Shown here one piece after another: positions 17,952 through 25,229 of a stretch of 64,000 nucleotides of DNA. Each line of letters begins with the position of its first letter. The first letter of the stretch is position 1. This DNA is from JAISST01 sp050434145 (GTDB lineage Bacteria; Fusobacteriota; Fusobacteriia; Fusobacteriales; Fusobacteriaceae), in NCBI RefSeq assembly GCF_050434145.1, contig NZ_JBNPVX010000008.1, positions 1-64,000 on the forward strand, written 5' to 3'. Both the position numbers and the translations under genes were made by a program. The notes under the pieces are model-generated. The model made no database searches. It was not told the DNA's origin and saw only the letters and a list, made by a program, of their open reading frames with translations.

Positions 17952-19010
17952 TTAAATACTATCTTTTTTTTCTTTCAATTTTTTTAGTGATTCCGTAGCT
18001 TTTTTATTTCCTTTTTTACTAGCTATTTCAAAATATTTTTCTGCTTCTTTAAGCTTCTTTTGAGATTCGTATAGAAGTCCTAGATTGAAATATGCAAGTT
18101 CATAGTCTTTTTCTATTGCCATTTTAAAATATTTTTCTGCTAGAGTATTTTTTCTTGTTCTCATATATATTATCCCAAGATTATTTTGTGCACCTATATT
18201 TCCTTTTTTAGCTGCTAAAATATAATATTTTTCTGCTAATGCATTTTTATTCTGTTTATCATACAAAATTCCCAAATTAAATTGTGCTTTTGTGTATCCA
18301 CGATCAGCTGATATTTTATAATATTTCTCTGCTAAGTTGATTTTTTTTAGTTCAGTATATAGTATTCCCAAATTATAGTAACTTATTACATTTTCTTTAG
18401 ATATTCCCATTTTGTAATATTTTTCTGCTAAATTGTAATTTTTTTGTTTTAAATAAATATTACCTATTCTGATCTGAGCATCTGTACTTCCTTTATCAGC
18501 AGCTAATTTTAAATTATTCTCACCTGACTTTTCATCACCTAATTCAATATGCAAAATTCCTAAATATTGTTGGGCATTTATATTTCCATTTTTCATTGCA
18601 ATTAGATAATACTTTTCTGCTAGTGTATATTTTTTTTCATTTTTATAAAAATGTCCAAGTTCTAATTGAGCAAAAATTTCTCCATTATCAGCTGCAAGTT
18701 TAAAATATTTCTCTGCCAGTTTATTCTTATTTTGTTTTTTATACAATATTCCTAATTGATATTGCCCTTGAATGTCATTGTTATCAGCAGTAAGTTTTAA
18801 ATATTTTTCAGCTAATTCATAATTTTTTTCTCGATTATACAGCATACCTAGTCTATATTGAGCTATTTGATCTCCATTATCTGCTGATTCTTTGTATTCT
18901 TCTGGAGTTTCTACATAAATTATTTCTTTATTAGAGAGACTGTTACTATTATTAATGTTACCTAAACTATGAATAGAAATAATTAAAAGAAATATTATAA
19001 CTTTTTTCAT
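17952..19010 (-). CDS. exported Sel1-repeat protein (D)
   Basis: A 352-residue protein: a signal peptide (MKKVIIFLLIISIHSLG) followed by about eight nearly uniform 36-residue Sel1 repeats (AQYRLGMLY...LAEKYYKLAAD) and a Lys-rich tail. Unlike paralogues B and C it has no internal membrane helix, so the whole solenoid should be outside the cytoplasmic membrane. AAGGAG lies 7 bases before the ATG. Confidence 0.87.
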   Translation of the reverse strand: MKKVIIFLLIISIHSLGNINNSNSLSNKEIIYVETPEEYKESADNGDQIAQYRLGMLYNREKNYELAEKYLKLTADNNDIQGQYQLGILYKKQNKNKLAEKYFKLAADNGEIFAQLELGHFYKNEKKYTLAEKYYLIAMKNGNINAQQYLGILHIELGDEKSGENNLKLAADKGSTDAQIRIGNIYLKQKNYNLAEKYYKMGISKENVISYYNLGILYTELKKINLAEKYYKISADRGYTKAQFNLGILYDKQNKNALAEKYYILAAKKGNIGAQNNLGIIYMRTRKNTLAEKYFKMAIEKDYELAYFNLGLLYESQKKLKEAEKYFEIASKKGNKKATESLKKLKEKKDSI

Positions 19011-19583
19011 TTTGTACTCCTTATAAATTCATTGTTAATTTAATTTATTAAAATATATTTTTAAATTTTTCATAAAGTTTCCCATTTACTTGAGTGAATA
19101 TAAATGACAAATATAATTTATCATAATTTATAAAACTTTGCTAATATTTTCTAAAATTTGGTATTTACAAAAAAGAAATGGGATAATATAGCACTAAATT
19201 ATTTTACAAAGATGACTTTATTTTACTCTTTTTCTTAGAAGTATTTGTTATTATTATTCTCTTTTTATAAGTTTTAATATTTATAGATATAAAATTTGGA
19301 TAATCATAATTTGATTATAATGTTATCAAGATACTTGTATATGATCTATCTTTATAGATTTATCTAAAACAGATGTCCATTATCATAAATGTATAAAGAT
19401 TAACTCATTATTAATTTAAACATATTGTATTAAGTTGATATATTATTGTACTAATGCTATTCAGTTAGGTCAAGTGATTTATGGAAAATCTTAAATTATT
19501 TTATTTGAGTTTTTCTTGACTATTTTTAAACATATATGCTATAACTAACCCAAAGAATAGACAGAACTATAGATGTGCATATG
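19011..19583. other. non-coding stretch left of the IS remnant
   Basis: About 570 bases, extremely AT-rich, with no plausible reading frame on either strand and no RNA gene that I can recognise. The only clear signal is the promoter at 19516-19545. It may be the left flank of the accessory island. Confidence 0.4.
19516..19545 (+). promoter_or_regulatory. promoter reading into the IS remnant
   Basis: TTGACT (19516-19521), an 18-base spacer with an extended TG, and TATAAC (19540-19545). It lies about 40 bases outside the left IS end and would transcribe orfA from chromosomal DNA. Confidence 0.5.
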
Positions 19584-19659
19584 TGGAAAGGCTATAATAT
19601 ATTAGACAAAAATTTTAAGGTCATGTAAAATATAAATAATTATAAGGAGATGATGACCT

Positions 19660-19881
19660 ATGACAAGACCTAGAAGATCTTTTACAAAAGAGTTTAAATT
19701 ACAAATAGTGGAACTTTATCAATCTGGAAAAAGAAAATGTGATATTCTTGAGCAATATGACCTTTCTAGTTCAGTATTAGATAATTGGATAAAAAAATAC
19801 GAAGCAACTGGTTCGTTTAGAGAAAAAGATAACCTTACGGCAGAACAAAAAGAATTAATTGAGCTCCGAAAGCAGAATTAG
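19660..19881 (+). CDS. IS3-type transposase OrfA, 3' truncated
   Basis: A 73-residue product beginning TRPRRSFTKEFKLQIVELY, the standard OrfA helix-turn-helix start, with the LDNWIKKY recognition helix. It ends a few codons after ELIELRK, where the deletion junction begins; normal OrfA is about 95-100 residues with a leucine zipper that is missing here. GGAGATGATG precedes the ATG. It may still bind the IS ends and act as a repressor. Confidence 0.75.
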   Translation: MTRPRRSFTKEFKLQIVELYQSGKRKCDILEQYDLSSSVLDNWIKKYEATGSFREKDNLTAEQKELIELRKQN

Positions 19882-20231
19882 TAAAAAAAGCCTTTCATAG
19901 TATAGGATTTAACCTATCTAAAATTAATATATTTCATACAGATCGAGGCAATGAATTCAAAAATGTAGCAATTAATGGGATTTTGACTACTTTTGGAATA
20001 AAAAGATCTTTAAGTCGCAAAGGGTGTCCATATGATAATGCAGTAGCAGAAGCAACATTTAAAATAATAAAGACAGAGTTTGTAAAGAATAATGTATTTA
20101 AAACATTGAAGGAATTAAAAATAAAATTTGGAGATTATGTTAATTGGTTTAACAAAATCAGAATGCATTCATCACTAGGATATATGAGCCCTTGTGAATA
20201 TTCTAAGAGCACCCTTAAAAAAGTTGTTTAA
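19872..20231 (+). pseudogene. IS3-type transposase OrfB, C-terminal remnant
   Basis: The frame reads AELVKKAFHSIG...HTDRGNEF...NAVAEATFKIIKTEF and ends KKVV. These are the second Asp (HTDRG) and the Glu region of the rve integrase core. The first catalytic Asp and the whole N-terminal half are gone. It has no start codon and overlaps the orfA stop in another frame. Confidence 0.8.
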
Positions 20232-20248
20232 AAAAGGTTGCCTTTCCA

Positions 20249-20352
20249 CTAATATGCCTTCAAGGTTTGCTGATCTCCATATATAGTCTACAATATTTCT
20301 TTTAGCTACAAATATAATTCTCCTCAACTGTCATTGAATATTTATTAGTCAT
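20249..20352 (-). pseudogene. fic N-terminal remnant cut by the IS
   Basis: Starting at an ATG (20352) with GAGG 8 bases upstream, the frame reads MTNKYSMTVEEN, breaks by an apparent one-base insertion, then continues FVAKRNIVDYIWRSANLEGI up to the IS end. This matches the first helices of Fic proteins, in which SANLEG is the inhibitory-helix region. The catalytic domain is absent on the other side of the IS, so insertion was accompanied by deletion. The translation is my own reading. Confidence 0.65.
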
Positions 20353-20370
20353 TTTAATAACCTCACAACT

Positions 20371-20388
20371 AAGTGACACGTGTCCCTT
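20371..20388. repeat. island palindrome copy 1
   Basis: AAGTGACACGTGTCCCTT contains the perfect 10-base palindrome GACACGTGTC. It lies 18 bases before the start of the fic remnant and after relE. It is identical to copy 3. Confidence 0.8.
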
Positions 20389-20481
20389 GCTTTTTATTAT
20401 ATAAATATCTTTGAGTAAGTCCATATTCTTTTACAATGTATTTCACATTAATTGTTCATTAAATTAAACTTAGTATATTTT

Positions 20482-20745
20482 CTATTTGTATATTTTACTT
20501 CTGTGTTCAAAATCTAAAGCTATTATTATAAGATTTTCATCTTCTATCTTTACCAATAACCTATAATCCATTATCCTGTATCGATACCAACCTTTTAAAT
20601 TTCCTGTAAGAGCTTTTCCATGTTTGCGTGGATTATCTGTTTCTAATAAATTTTTTCTTATATAACTATTTAACAGTAGCTTTACAGCTTTATCTAATTT
20701 TTTTATTTTTTTTTGAAGTTTTTCATCAATAAATAAATGATACAT
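20482..20745 (-). CDS. relE: RelE/ParE-type toxin
   Basis: An 87-residue protein with the RelE fold: NPRKHGKALTGNLKGWYRYRIMDYRLLVKIEDE...ALDFEHRSKIY. The basic strands and terminal His/Arg/Tyr residues fit ribosome-dependent mRNA cleavage. Its ATG overlaps the antitoxin stop (TAATG), the usual translational coupling; a GTG 12 bases upstream is an alternative start. The cognate antitoxin lies immediately upstream. It appears intact, unlike most of its neighbours. Confidence 0.88.
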   Translation of the reverse strand: MYHLFIDEKLQKKIKKLDKAVKLLLNSYIRKNLLETDNPRKHGKALTGNLKGWYRYRIMDYRLLVKIEDENLIIIALDFEHRSKIYK

Positions 20746-20969
20746 TATAAATCCCACTCTTTTATTGCATCTTCATAAGGTATTAATTTTACTTTATTTT
20801 CACTAATTCTCTTCTCATAATCTTTCAGCACCTTAAGGTCGTATTCATCTTCAATACTATTAAATATAAGTTCTTTTACATATTGAGAAATATTTGTTCC
20901 TTTACTTTCTATATATTTTCTTATAATTTCTTCCTCTTCTTCATTGAATCTTATTGATATCACAGACAT
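20745..20969 (-). CDS. relB: RelB/DUF6290-type antitoxin
   Basis: A 74-residue protein. The N-terminal MSVISIRFNEEEEEIIRKYIESKGTN looks like a ribbon-helix-helix DNA-binding domain. The acidic C-terminal half, ending KEWDL, would wrap the toxin. AAGGAG lies 9 bases before the ATG at 20969, favouring it over a TTG nine bases upstream. A consensus promoter is directly in front, probably autorepressed. Confidence 0.82.
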   Translation of the reverse strand: MSVISIRFNEEEEEIIRKYIESKGTNISQYVKELIFNSIEDEYDLKVLKDYEKRISENKVKLIPYEDAIKEWDL

Positions 20970-21004
20970 TTTTATCAACTCCTTTGTTAGTCTTATTTTC
21001 TTTC

Positions 21005-21033
21005 ATTGTATTACATTGTAAACAAAAAGTCAA
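21005..21033 (-). promoter_or_regulatory. promoter of relBE
   Basis: On the minus strand TTGACT (21033-21028), 17 bases, then TACAAT (21010-21005), 36 bases before the antitoxin ATG. It is one of the best promoters in the window. Confidence 0.7.
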
Positions 21034-21130
21034 CCCTTTTTTGCTCCTAGACCTAAATGCATATTTTACAGATTTTTCATAAAAAAGTCGTATATTTGGT
21101 TCTATTAACAATAAATCTTTTATTAACAGA

Positions 21131-21155
21131 AAAAGCACTTTATAATAGTGCTTTT
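21131..21155. terminator. terminator between fic and relBE
   Basis: AAAAGCACT (21131-21139) and AGTGCTTTT (21147-21155) form a perfect 9-base stem with a 7-base loop. It follows the fic gene and isolates relBE as its own unit. Confidence 0.8.
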
Positions 21156-21170
21156 CAATCTTTACTATCC

Positions 21171-21188
21171 AAAGGACATGTGTCCCTT
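21171..21188. repeat. island palindrome copy 2
   Basis: AAAGGACATGTGTCCCTT, a variant of copies 1 and 3, sits 4 bases after the stop of the intact fic gene. Confidence 0.75.
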
Positions 21189-21192
21189 ACTT

Positions 21193-21960
21193 TTATAATT
21201 CATTTCCATTATCTCTATCTTTTTCCTTAGCTGTTGTATTTGCTTTTACTTTTGTTTTTTCATTAGATTTTATTCTAGATTCTTCTTTATTGTAAAAAGT
21301 TTCTATACGTTCTTTTTCTAAATCCTGTAGCTTTAATCCCCACTTTGCAAATTCAACTGAATTTTCATTTGAAAGAATAGATATATATTTTCCTTTTTCT
21401 TCTTTGGGGATAATAAATGGAGCTAACCCCTCCTTTAAACAACTATCTATAATTAACATTCTTCCAGTTCTTCCGTTTCCATCACTGAAAGGATGAATTT
21501 TTTCAAATTTTATATGTTGATCCAAAATTATTTCAATTTTTTCAATATTATTTTTAGCATTTTTCATCCTAAAATTATAATTATCACACCATTCTTTTAA
21601 AACTATTGGCACTAAATAAGGTTTCGCTGTTTCAAAATTTGAACTCACTATAATGTTTTGTTCTTTTTTATATTCACCATTATTATCTGCAAGATTTTCC
21701 ATTATTAATTTATGATATTGCTTTATTAACTCAGGAGAAATAGGCTCTTGATTAGTCAGCAATAAGTCTACAGTCTTTTGATAATTTTTAACTTCATAAA
21801 ATTCTCTTACTGTTGTATCTCCTGGAATATAATGATATAACAAAATAGAAGTTGTGTCTGCTTGTGAAAGAGTATTTCCTTCTATTGCTGCTGAATGATG
21901 TGCCATTCTAACTAATAGATCATCTAAATATTCATCAGTCATTTTCTCTTTTAATTTCAT
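21193..21960 (-). CDS. Fic-domain protein, class II, intact
   Basis: A 255-residue protein, a probable AMP-transferase. The catalytic motif HPFSDGNGRTGR is complete near residue 156. An N-terminal inhibitory helix SAAIEGN near residue 23 matches [S/T]xxxE[G/N], so activity is expected to be self-restrained (class II). The C-terminal 35 residues are Lys/Glu-rich and end DNGNEL, the same ending as the neighbouring broken fic. AGAGG precedes the ATG by 9 bases. It lies in a run of toxin-like modules, so phage defence or growth control is plausible; its target is unknown. Confidence 0.88.
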   Translation of the reverse strand: MKLKEKMTDEYLDDLLVRMAHHSAAIEGNTLSQADTTSILLYHYIPGDTTVREFYEVKNYQKTVDLLLTNQEPISPELIKQYHKLIMENLADNNGEYKKEQNIIVSSNFETAKPYLVPIVLKEWCDNYNFRMKNAKNNIEKIEIILDQHIKFEKIHPFSDGNGRTGRMLIIDSCLKEGLAPFIIPKEEKGKYISILSNENSVEFAKWGLKLQDLEKERIETFYNKEESRIKSNEKTKVKANTTAKEKDRDNGNEL

Positions 21961-21980
21961 TATATATCATCCTCTTATCT

Positions 21981-21998
21981 AAGTGACACGTGTCCCTT
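21981..21998. repeat. island palindrome copy 3
   Basis: AAGTGACACGTGTCCCTT, identical to copy 1, lies between the stop of the broken fic (22004) and the start of the intact fic (21960), about 20 bases before the latter. Confidence 0.8.
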
Positions 21999-22003
21999 GA
22001 TTT

Positions 22004-22742
22004 TTATAATTCATTTCCACTATCTTTTTCTTTTTTCATAGTTTTATTCCATGATAATTTATGTTTTTTCTCTAAAGTTTTGTTTATATCTAGTCCTTTT
22101 ATACATTTTTCATAAAAAAACTTTTTTAATTTTCTTGAATCATCTGTTTTGTAATATTCAGTTAGTTCATTATTAAATTCTTTAATATCATTTTCAGAAA
22201 CTGTTACAATTCCTTTACCCTCTTTTATGAAAATAGCATTAGCAATAATATTGCTTGTTCTTTTGTTTCCATCCTCAAATAATTGGGATTTTATTCCCCA
22301 GATATAATATTCCAGAGCTCTTTTTGTAACGCTTTTAATTTGAAATAATTCCTTCAATTTTAGAATAACTTCTTTTTCATCTGGAATAGGAGCTTCATAT
22401 ATTATTCCATTTATCAATCTAACCCTAGCATTTATATTTCTGATTACTCCCCAATCAAGGCTTTTATTTCTGGATACTCTGCTGTTTACATTACAAATAA
22501 AATCCTTATCTATTTTTGTCTATATTTTGAAAAACATAATACCATGCATTCTTTAAGTTTAACATAACTTGTATTTCATTAAGTGGTACATTTTCATCAT
22601 TTATTTCATTAAGGATTTTTTCTGTTTGAAAATAAGTACTACTGCATCCTTCTAGTTTTGCTGCATTATATATATTTTCGTTTAAAGTTTTCTTTGCAAG
22701 AAATATACTTAGTTTTCTTGTAAGATTAAATTTATCTTCCAT
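22004..22742 (-). pseudogene. Fic-domain gene, frameshifted
   Basis: Two frames together make one Fic protein. The first (22742 to about 22510) reads LTRKLSIFLAKKTLNENIYNAAKLEG..., ends at QNIDKNR and a stop. The second continues as DFICNVNSRVSRNKSLDWGVIR and runs into the Fic core (SQLFEDGNKRTSN) and the DSGNEL end. Removing one base from the T5 run at 22513-22517 (A5 in the gene) joins them. The core carries a Ser where the catalytic His is usual, a variant also known in other Fic groups. A sequencing error would look the same. Confidence 0.8.
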
Positions 22743-22838
22743 TTGTCTATCACCTCAAGAAATCTCTCTACATTTTATTATATTTTAACTCATAAAAAAT
22801 ATAATCGATTTTTGTTATATAATATCATAAAAAAATAT

Positions 22839-23582
22839 CTATAACTCTGTTTCTTCAGAATTATTCTCATCAAAAAAATCTTCTATAATTTCTATAGAAT
22901 CATTTTCATATAATTCATTAGGCTGAATAAAATCATCAATTTTATCTTCTCTTATAAGATGGGCTATAAAATAGAAAGTTTTCAATAATAAATCCAAAAG
23001 CTTATGTTTCCAATTTTCTATCTCATCTTTCAAATTAACAGCAAAAAAACAATTACTTCTAAATTTTTTGTAAATATCTGTTTCCGTAAATATTACCTGT
23101 AAAGGCACTAATAGTTTTCTTTTTCTAAATTTCTTTATATATTTGTTTTTTTGGTCTTTGCTGCCATCATATATTAAAAAAAGATATAAAGTTATTATCC
23201 CAATAGCAGAAACTCCACCAATAGCAGTTGAACCAGTAAAAAGACTTACAACAAGTCCTGTTGTTAATCCATGCCATGATGTAAGTATACCTTGCCCAAT
23301 ATCTTTAAATCCTTGAATCATTTTATTTGTTGATTTTGAAATTTCTATTTCATCTTTCCAGCCACATAGATATTCAGGTGTTACATTATAAGCTTTTGCT
23401 ATTGCTTCAATCTTGTCAAGTGGAATGCGCATAGTTTCGTTTGTTTCAAATCTATATAAAACAGCTCACGAAATACCTATTCTTTTAGCAGCTTCTTCCA
23501 GAGAATAACCTAGATTTTTTCTTGTTTTTTTTATTTTCAATGCAAATTTCTTCTCTTGTTTAGTTGGTCCTCTATCTTCCAT
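22839..23582 (-). pseudogene. XRE-family regulator with in-frame stop
   Basis: From the ATG at 23582 (SD GAGGTGAT) the frame reads a lambda-repressor-type HTH (TRKNLGYSLEEAAKRIGIS). It then meets TGA at codon 39 (23468-23466), and continues AVLYRFETNETMRIPLDKIEAIAKAYNVTPEYL and on for 200 residues. The expected residue at the stop is probably Arg, so a CGA-to-TGA change is likely. The C-terminal part has two membrane-like stretches (near GLTTGLVVSLF and GIITLYLFLIY), unusual for a phage-type repressor. An internal ATG (23432) could still give a product without an HTH. Confidence 0.8.
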
Positions 23583-23714
23583 AACATCACCTCAAAAATA
23601 TAACATTAATTAAAAAAAAAAAAGTATACGAAAATATTAACAAAAAATAAAATGTACTGACAACATGTAAATAAAAATGTAAATTAATATAAAATGAAAA
23701 CAGGAGGTGAAAAA

Positions 23715-23891
23715 ATGGATGGTCAATCTGCTTTTATAACTGCAAAGGAATTTTCACAAATAGCAAACATATCATTATCAACTGCATATCGGATGATAAG
23801 AGAAGAAAATAGGAAATTAAAAGAGGCAGGTAAAATTATAATTCCTGGGAAAATAAGTAGGAAATATTTTATGGAAAAAACTAATATATAG
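23715..23891 (+). CDS. excisionase-like small HTH protein
   Basis: A 58-residue protein. Residues 5-30 (FITAKEFSQIANISLSTAYRMIR) form a MerR/excisionase-type winged-helix start, with the basic IPGKISRKYFMEK wing at the end. It lies directly in front of the integrase, divergent from the repressor, the standard order for an integrative element. A perfect AGGAGGTGA stands 4 bases before the ATG. Confidence 0.7.
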   Translation: MDGQSAFITAKEFSQIANISLSTAYRMIREENRKLKEAGKIIIPGKISRKYFMEKTNI

Positions 23892-23898
23892 GAGTGAA

Positions 23899-25055
23899 AT
23901 GCCAGTATTTGAGCACAAAGATAAAAAAAGAAAAAAAACATGTATATTTCATATTATGTTACAGATGAGTTTGGGAGAAGTATAAAGAAAAAAAAGGAAG
24001 GATTTTCAACAAAAAAAGAAGCATATCTATATGAAATGGAACAATTGTCATCTGACAATGTAAACAAGGACGAGTTATTTTGTGCTTTAGTGAAAAAATA
24101 TATGACTGATAAGAAGATAAGAATGAAAGAAACATCATATTCTACGAAGGAATATATAGTAAAATTCAAGATACTTCCTATTTTAGGAAAGATTAAAATT
24201 CATGAAATAACTCCAAACGTCATAAGAGAGTGGCAAAATATGTTAATAAAGGATAAAAGAAATTATTCTGAAACTTATTTAAGGGCAATCAATGCACAAC
24301 TAAGTGCTATCTTTAATTATGCTGTAACTTTCTACGATATTAGGTCAAATCCTGTTAAGGTTACTGGAGTTATAGGGAAAAAAGATGCTGAGGAGATGCA
24401 ATTTTGGACACCAGAGGAATTTTATAGATTTTCAAAGATTGTTTCTAATAAGTTTACTTCAAGAGTTATGTTTGAAATTCTGTTTTGTACTGGAATTAGA
24501 TTAGGGGAGTTACTTGCTTTAACATTGGATGATTTTGACTTTGAGAATAAAACTTTATTTATAAATAAAACATATTCGAGGTCAAAAAGGAAAGATATAA
24601 TTACACCACCAAAGACACCAAATAGTATAAGAAAAATATTAATTTCGAAGCATTTAATTGATTTAGTGAGTGAATATAAGAATAAGTTGCATTATTATGA
24701 GTCACACCAAAGGCTGTATCAATATACTGGTCATTATTTGAGACATGAGATGGAACGGGGATGCAAGAAATTAGGAATTCCTAAAATAAGAATACATGAT
24801 TTACGTCATTCAGATGCATCTTTTTTGATAAATAAGAATTTTCCTATAATAGTTATATCTAAAAGATTAGGACACAAAAGTCCACAAATAACCTTAAATA
24901 CATATGCTCACATGTTTCCAACTCAGCAAGAATCACTAGTTGCGGCAATTGAGGAAATGATTGAAGAAGAAATGAAAGAGGTAGATGATGAAATAAACTC
25001 TGAAAGGGAAGATAAAAATGAGATAAGTTATGAAGAGAAAGATGAAATAAAATAA
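23899..25055 (+). pseudogene. tyrosine recombinase/integrase with 5' frameshift
   Basis: The body (from 23940) has all catalytic residues of Tn916-type integrases: TGIRLGELLAL (Arg), HDLRHSDASF (His-x-x-Arg), LGHKSPQITLNTYAH (His, then Tyr). The natural start is probably the ATG at 23899, which has GGAGTGAA in front and reads MPVFEHKDKKRKKT before going out of frame. Adding one G after 23942 turns TGT into TGG and gives KTWYISYYVTDEFG, the classical N-terminal DNA-binding arm. The ATG at 23940 has no SD. The C-terminal 40 residues are unusually Glu-rich. Confidence 0.75.
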
Positions 25056-25080
25056 AAAATTTTGGAAATAATTTAAAAAT

Positions 25081-25140
25081 GATAATAAATAATAATAAAT
25101 AATAATAAATAATAATAAATAATAATAAATAATAATAAAT
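25081..25140. repeat. 10-bp tandem repeat between int and guaA
   Basis: Six head-to-tail copies of AATAATAAAT (the first begins with G), followed by shorter related units to about 25152. Copy number is likely to vary between strains. It lies at the boundary between the island and guaA. Confidence 0.9.
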
Positions 25141-25180
25141 AATAAATAATAAGTAGTATATTATTACTAAAGTATAAATA

Positions 25181-25218
25181 AAAAAAGTGAAAACACTAAA
25201 AAAATTAATGTTTTCACT
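25181..25218 (-). terminator. guaA terminator
   Basis: AGTGAAAACA (25186-25195) pairs perfectly with TGTTTTCACT (25209-25218), followed on the minus strand by a T7 tract. It is a canonical intrinsic terminator 12 bases after the guaA stop. Confidence 0.9.
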
Positions 25219-25229
25219 ATCAGTTGCTA

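Larger units (their letters stand above)
19584..20248 (+). mobile_element. internally deleted IS3-family (IS150-like) element
   Basis: The element is bounded by perfect 9-base terminal inverted repeats TGGAAAGGC and GCCTTTCCA, with the IS3-type TG...CA ends. It keeps the start of orfA and the end of orfB, but the DNA between, about 0.7 kb in a normal IS3 element, is missing. The remaining length is 665 bases. No target duplication is evident (ATG on the left, CTA on the right). It cannot transpose by itself, but its ends could be mobilised by a full-length relative. Confidence 0.8.

Noticed and set aside
19011..19583. tRNA or small RNA in the gap left of the IS
   Set aside because: No cloverleaf-like arms, no CCA-ended acceptor and no GC-rich stem were found.
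20745..20769. guaA-tail duplication (attachment site) within relB
   Set aside because: GAGTGGGA occurs in both, but only 8 bases match and both encode Glu-Trp in coding sequence, so chance is enough.
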